A stretch of 64,000 nt of DNA from Gorsachius magnificus (Eukaryota > Chordata > Aves > Pelecaniformes > Ardeidae): contig CM067082.1 of NCBI GenBank assembly GCA_034008185.1, forward strand, positions 6,122,984 through 6,186,983, read 5' to 3'. The stretch's first letter is position 1. Every line of letters starts with the position of its first letter. The notes under the pieces were generated by a model. It saw only the letters and a list, made by a program, of their open reading frames with translations, did no database searches and had not been told where the DNA came from. Positions 60,683 to 64,000 of this stretch are shown one piece after another. The position numbers and the translations under genes are program-made.

Positions 60683-62783
60683 GTAAGTCCAAGTCTTTAA
60701 TAATTACACTGTGAAAAGTTTAAGAGTTTATAAAGCTATTGTGGAAGGCTAATGAAAACAGGCCCTCTTCTAAGTCTTTAGTTTTACCTCTGTGTTTTCT
60801 TGTTTTATGTTAGCAAAGCACTAAGAAAAGGAGACTATGCTGCTGTACTTTTTTTTGGCATAGTGCACCTTAATATCTTTAAACTTATTGACAATGTTGA
60901 GCCACATTTGACAAACGTGTGGAGGTCTCAAGGGCATGAACTTTGTCTAAACTTTGTAAAACTCTGAAACAGAAGAGAAGAATGAGACAGAATAGAAGCT
61001 CAGTGCTAATAACTCTACATACAGAAACACCAGTGTTTTTTCAGTATGAGACATGGAAGGCCAAAGATTATCATGTCACTGAACATAAATAATTTTTGGA
61101 CTGAGATGGCTGTTAGCTACTTATGTGTCATCATCTTAAAAAAAAAAATAAAAAAATTATTCTGCCCCAAGCTGCTCTGTTGACTAGTATTTACTTTGGA
61201 CACATTTGTCAGAAATGCCTCAAACATCATTTGCAGAAGGGATTTTAGGAATTTAAACTTTTACCACCTCTTTTAAAATAGCAAATGTTCAGGATTGCAA
61301 GGTGTTGTGGATTAACCTGGCAGGCAGCTAAACACCACACAGTCATTCACTCGCTCCCACCCTGTCCCCAGTTGGATGGGGGAGAGAATCTGGGGGGGGA
61401 AAAAAAAGAAAAAAAAAAAGAAAAATTCATGGGTTGAGAAAAAGACAATTTAATAGGACAGAAAAGGAAAGAAAAGTAATAATGATGATGAAAAATGAAT
61501 ATACAAAACAAGTGATGCACAATGCAATTGCTCGCCACCTGCCAAACAATGCCCCACCAGTTCCTGAGCAGTGGTTCCTCCCTGGCCAACTTCCCTCAAG
61601 CATGGTGTCCTATGGTCTGGAATAGCCCTTGGGCCAGTTGGGGTCAGCTTTCCTGGCTGTGCCCACTCCCAGCTTCTTGTGCCCCTGGCAGAGCATGGGA
61701 ATCTGAAAAGTCCTTGTAGACTAATGTAGGCACTGCTTAGCAACAACTAAATCATCAGTGTGTTATCAACATTCTTCTCATCCTAAATCCAAACAAGTAC
61801 TAGGAAAATAAAAAAACCCAATTAACCCTATCCCAGCTGAAAGCAGGACACAAGGCAAGATCCGCCCCCAAGTAACATTCAACAAACCGGCTCAGTACAC
61901 TCGCAGCCCAGAGTGACGGTTTGCAGCGCCCATGTCTTTCTCATTTGAGCCTTTTTTTTTACAATACACTTAAAAACAAAGTGCTGCAGTACCTAGAAGG
62001 AGAAATGCCGATCCAGTTCCCCACCATGTGCATTGGCTTTGCCTGTTGTGTGTCTATCGTCTTTTCATTTTCCATTTATTTTTTAAATTGCCAGCTGCAC
62101 ACAGCAAAACTTGCCTTTTCCCCACATTTGCTGCAGTCCCCGTTAGCTGTGGTGCTGCCAACCTCAATGTGTTTAGTTCCATTCATCCTGGTGCACAGGA
62201 AAATTTAAAAAGTGGTGCCTGTTTTTTCTGTTTCTTTGTTTTCTATGGTTTTGCACGTTCACAGCTCTGAGACTCACTTCTGGGAGGCCAGGGCAGTTCT
62301 TGAGGACTGCTTGAGTTTTTCAAGGCTTCTTTTCTGTTTGCTTTTAGGCTCATTACTTTTGTGCATTATAGCTGTGCCTAGAGGCTTCTGAGCTTTGGGA
62401 TGGACACTGTACAAGCAAGGAGTAAAAAAATTTAAAAAACTAAGAGTATTTCGTGACAAAACAGCAGGTTTTTGAGACAATGGAATGGTGGACAGAGAGG
62501 CTGAGGGGTGATGATATTAAGATGACTCAATGGTTACGTGTCTAATTAGCTGCAGAACTTTTATATTAATTTATTCTTAAATGAGTTAAGTGGCCAAGAG
62601 TGCCTAGTTCCTCATTATCAGCTCATTAATTGGCCAGCAGCAGCTCCTCCAGAGACCATAAATAATAAATGTTTGCATGGAAATCATTCTCCTCATTCCT
62701 TCTTATCGTGATGCGTTACTTATGTCCTTGCGCTTGCAAGGGGTGTTCATATTGTGCTGATGATAATTCTGTTGTTGTTACAG
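60683..62783 (+). other. Intron J-K (2.1 kb)
   Basis: Contains the antisense solo LTR at 61303-61850 with its target duplications. The AT-rich 62540-62700 stretch upstream of exon K has no repeat identity. No further exon is seen. Confidence 0.8.
61303..61850 (-). mobile_element. Solo LTR of the same avian ERV family (antisense)
   Basis: A 548-bp unit with ends tgttgtggattaacc and gctgaaagcaggaca, flanked by a perfect 5-bp target duplication, caagg (61298-61302 and 61851-61855). Its ends are the reverse complement of those of the LTR at 30142-30748, so it is the same family in opposite orientation. The array region at about 61537-61600 is shorter than in the other copy, and the purine stretch at 61388-61422 is longer. 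No internal retroviral sequence is present. Confidence 0.92.
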
Positions 62784-62837
62784 GGGTCCCTGGGTTCACC
62801 TGGCCCCCCTGGGAAGGATGGAGCAAAAGGAGAAACG
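62784..62837 (+). CDS. COL22A1: COL22A1 exon K: Gly-X-Y exon (54 nt)
   Basis: Eighteen codons in phase 0, GSLGSPGPPGKDGAKGET, give six perfect triplets between gttgttacag and acg|gtaagc. GSLG-x-PGPPG-x-DG matches the block I remember from mammalian type XXII collagen after the GEKGEK break, which anchors this part of the chain. The helix continues in exons beyond the window. Confidence 0.92.
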
Positions 62838-64000
62838 GTAAGCCTTTTTGTTCCTCCCATGTAATCCTCGCTTTTCAGTGCAAGGCAGGCAGTGGAAATC
62901 AATCTGTATCGAGTGGAGCATGTCTTGGGGATTTGTATGGCCATTTTAGGAGCAGCAGAAACAAATGGCAGGAGGTTAATAGCCCCAGCACTCTCCCTCG
63001 CATGTTTGCAGCCGTGGCAGGTGCTGTATGGATTAGCCATCCAGAGAGGCTCCCATGGTAGCTCTGTTACCGATTCATTAAGATGGGTAAGGGGGCAGTT
63101 GTGGCAACCTGTGGTTTGGGACCCGCTGCTGCAGCTATGTTGGTTAATAGCTGCAGCTGCAGAGCTGGGCCGTATGTTTTTCACCTGGCAAAGAGTCATC
63201 GGGTAGTGGAGGTGGCAGGGGGTGCAGGGAACCATCCTCTGCTTCCACAACAGACAGGAGTGAGAGAAATAGATGTATTGGTCACTGAAGCAAGGGCCTG
63301 AGCTCCTCTTGTGTACTGCTAAGAGCTAAGAGCAAAGGTGAAGATGCAGGGTTAGCTCGAAAAAAGACGAAGCATACCAAATACTGTCTTTAAGAGGACT
63401 ACAGTTGAGGCATAAAACCACAAACACATTTTCCAGAATCTTAGATAATTATGTTTTAGAGCTTTCCCTCCTTTCCCCTGCTTGATTGCCATCCCTGTGA
63501 ATTATCTTCATCTGGATGGTGGACCTTTATCATCTCATTCATTGTCCCTTTCTGGCAGTCATTTGGTGGCGCCTGGAGGAACCTGGGGAAAGGACTCTTT
63601 GGAAGTTCAGGCACATGTTAAAGTAGTGACACCCAGCAGAAAAGCTCTTTTTTTCCTGTCACTTGCATCCTGTTTCTGCTTTGTGCCACACTGTCCCACT
63701 TTGGAAAAACTGTGATAATTTTCCCACATGGCTTCCAGAACTGATGCAACTTTGTCACATCACACATGGCATAGTCTGGGTTCAGGCAGTGACAGACTTG
63801 GACTTGCAGAATTTCTTATAGGACATGTTTATTGCACTAAAAGTTCAAGAACAAATGTATTATGTTTACCTCCAAGGAATCCATCTTTGTAGGTTGTCAT
63901 TGGTGCAAGCTGTTCACAACTTAGGGAACTCGTTTCTTGCTGCTTAGGTGGTTGTGTCTGCAGAGCAAATGAATAACCGCTTCAGTTTTCGGTTTGTCTC
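62838..64000 (+). other. Start of intron after exon K
   Basis: No exon or clear repeat is visible to the end of the window. A short G-rich, collagen-like patch near 63570 has no regular glycine spacing and no flanking splice sites. Confidence 0.7.

Larger units (their letters stand above)
1..64000 (+). other. COL22A1: COL22A1 gene, internal part (exons A-K)
   Basis: The whole window lies inside one gene. Eleven exons join in one open frame (1,025 nt, about 341 residues) and give a pre-TSPN linker, a full TSPN domain, a Cys-rich linker and 81 residues of Gly-X-Y helix. Type XXII collagen is known as a secreted FACIT collagen of tissue junctions, notably the myotendinous junction, with the order vWA, TSPN, interrupted collagenous domains. 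What is seen matches that order, and I recognise the TSPN stretches (for example GLPDEYAFVTTF and VIGKRLYDSVPIDFDLQR) as type XXII rather than IX, XII, XIV, XIX or XXI. The signal peptide, vWA domain, promoter, C-terminus and 3' end are outside. Exon letters A-K are local labels, not official exon numbers. The identification is from memory of the family, without a database search. Confidence 0.92.

Noticed and set aside
62747..63250. 167-codon open frame on the minus strand over exon K
   Set aside because: It is the antisense of exon K and flanking intron. The + strand has the Gly-X-Y frame with proper splice sites.
63560..63600. Collagen-like patch (gcctggaggaacctggggaa)
   Set aside because: Glycines are not at every third position in any frame and no acceptor or donor borders it.
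1..64000. CRISPR array, prokaryotic operon, tRNA or rRNA genes, integron or phage-like system
   Set aside because: No regularly spaced direct repeats, no dense coding and no clover-leaf or rRNA motifs were seen. Intron-exon structure and CR1 repeats show vertebrate nuclear DNA.

Overview
The window is vertebrate nuclear DNA, almost certainly from a bird. It holds the middle-left part of one large gene on the + strand, read here as COL22A1 (collagen alpha-1(XXII) chain, a FACIT collagen). The bird assignment rests on many CR1 LINE 3' ends with the ATTCTRTG terminal microsatellite and on two solo LTRs of an avian endogenous-retrovirus family. The COL22A1 assignment rests on eleven exons with consensus GT-AG junctions. 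Their conceptual translation runs from a Cys-containing linker through a complete thrombospondin N-terminal-like (TSPN) domain and a Cys-rich linker into the first Gly-X-Y repeats. The neighbouring von Willebrand A domain lies upstream, and most of the collagenous region lies downstream.

Layout: 1-3182 is the end of an upstream intron. Exon A (3183-3257) is the pre-TSPN linker. A 17.5-kb intron leads to exon B (20724-20835, TSPN start), then exons C (29466-29589), D (32647-32922, the TSPN core) and E (34290-34370, TSPN end). Exon F (34971-35084) is the Cys-rich linker. The triple-helix exons are G (35675-35719, 45 nt), H (41030-41083, 54 nt), I (41936-41971, 36 nt, with a Gly-X-Y imperfection), J (60629-60682, 54 nt, after an 18.7-kb intron) and K (62784-62837, 54 nt). 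Total coding sequence is 1,025 nt, about 341 residues, open in one frame across all junctions. From the end of exon C onward every junction is phase 0, as is usual for fibril-associated collagen exons.

About 98% of the window is intron. It contains about fifteen recognisable CR1 fragments. One 1.1-kb antisense copy still carries part of the reverse transcriptase, with a damaged catalytic box. There are two oppositely oriented solo LTRs of one family (30142-30748 and 61303-61850), each with a perfect 5-bp target duplication, several weak MIR/CORE-like SINE remnants, and microsatellites and homopolymers. One of these, a run of 22 C, sits in the polypyrimidine tract of exon I.

I found no second gene, RNA gene, CRISPR array or new molecular system. 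Nearly all stop-to-stop open frames of 60-180 codons are chance frames or lie inside repeats. The most useful second looks are the C22 splice tract, the exon flanked by related CR1 copies, the inverted LTR pair with its expanded GC-rich array, and the possible extra triple-helix exon J.
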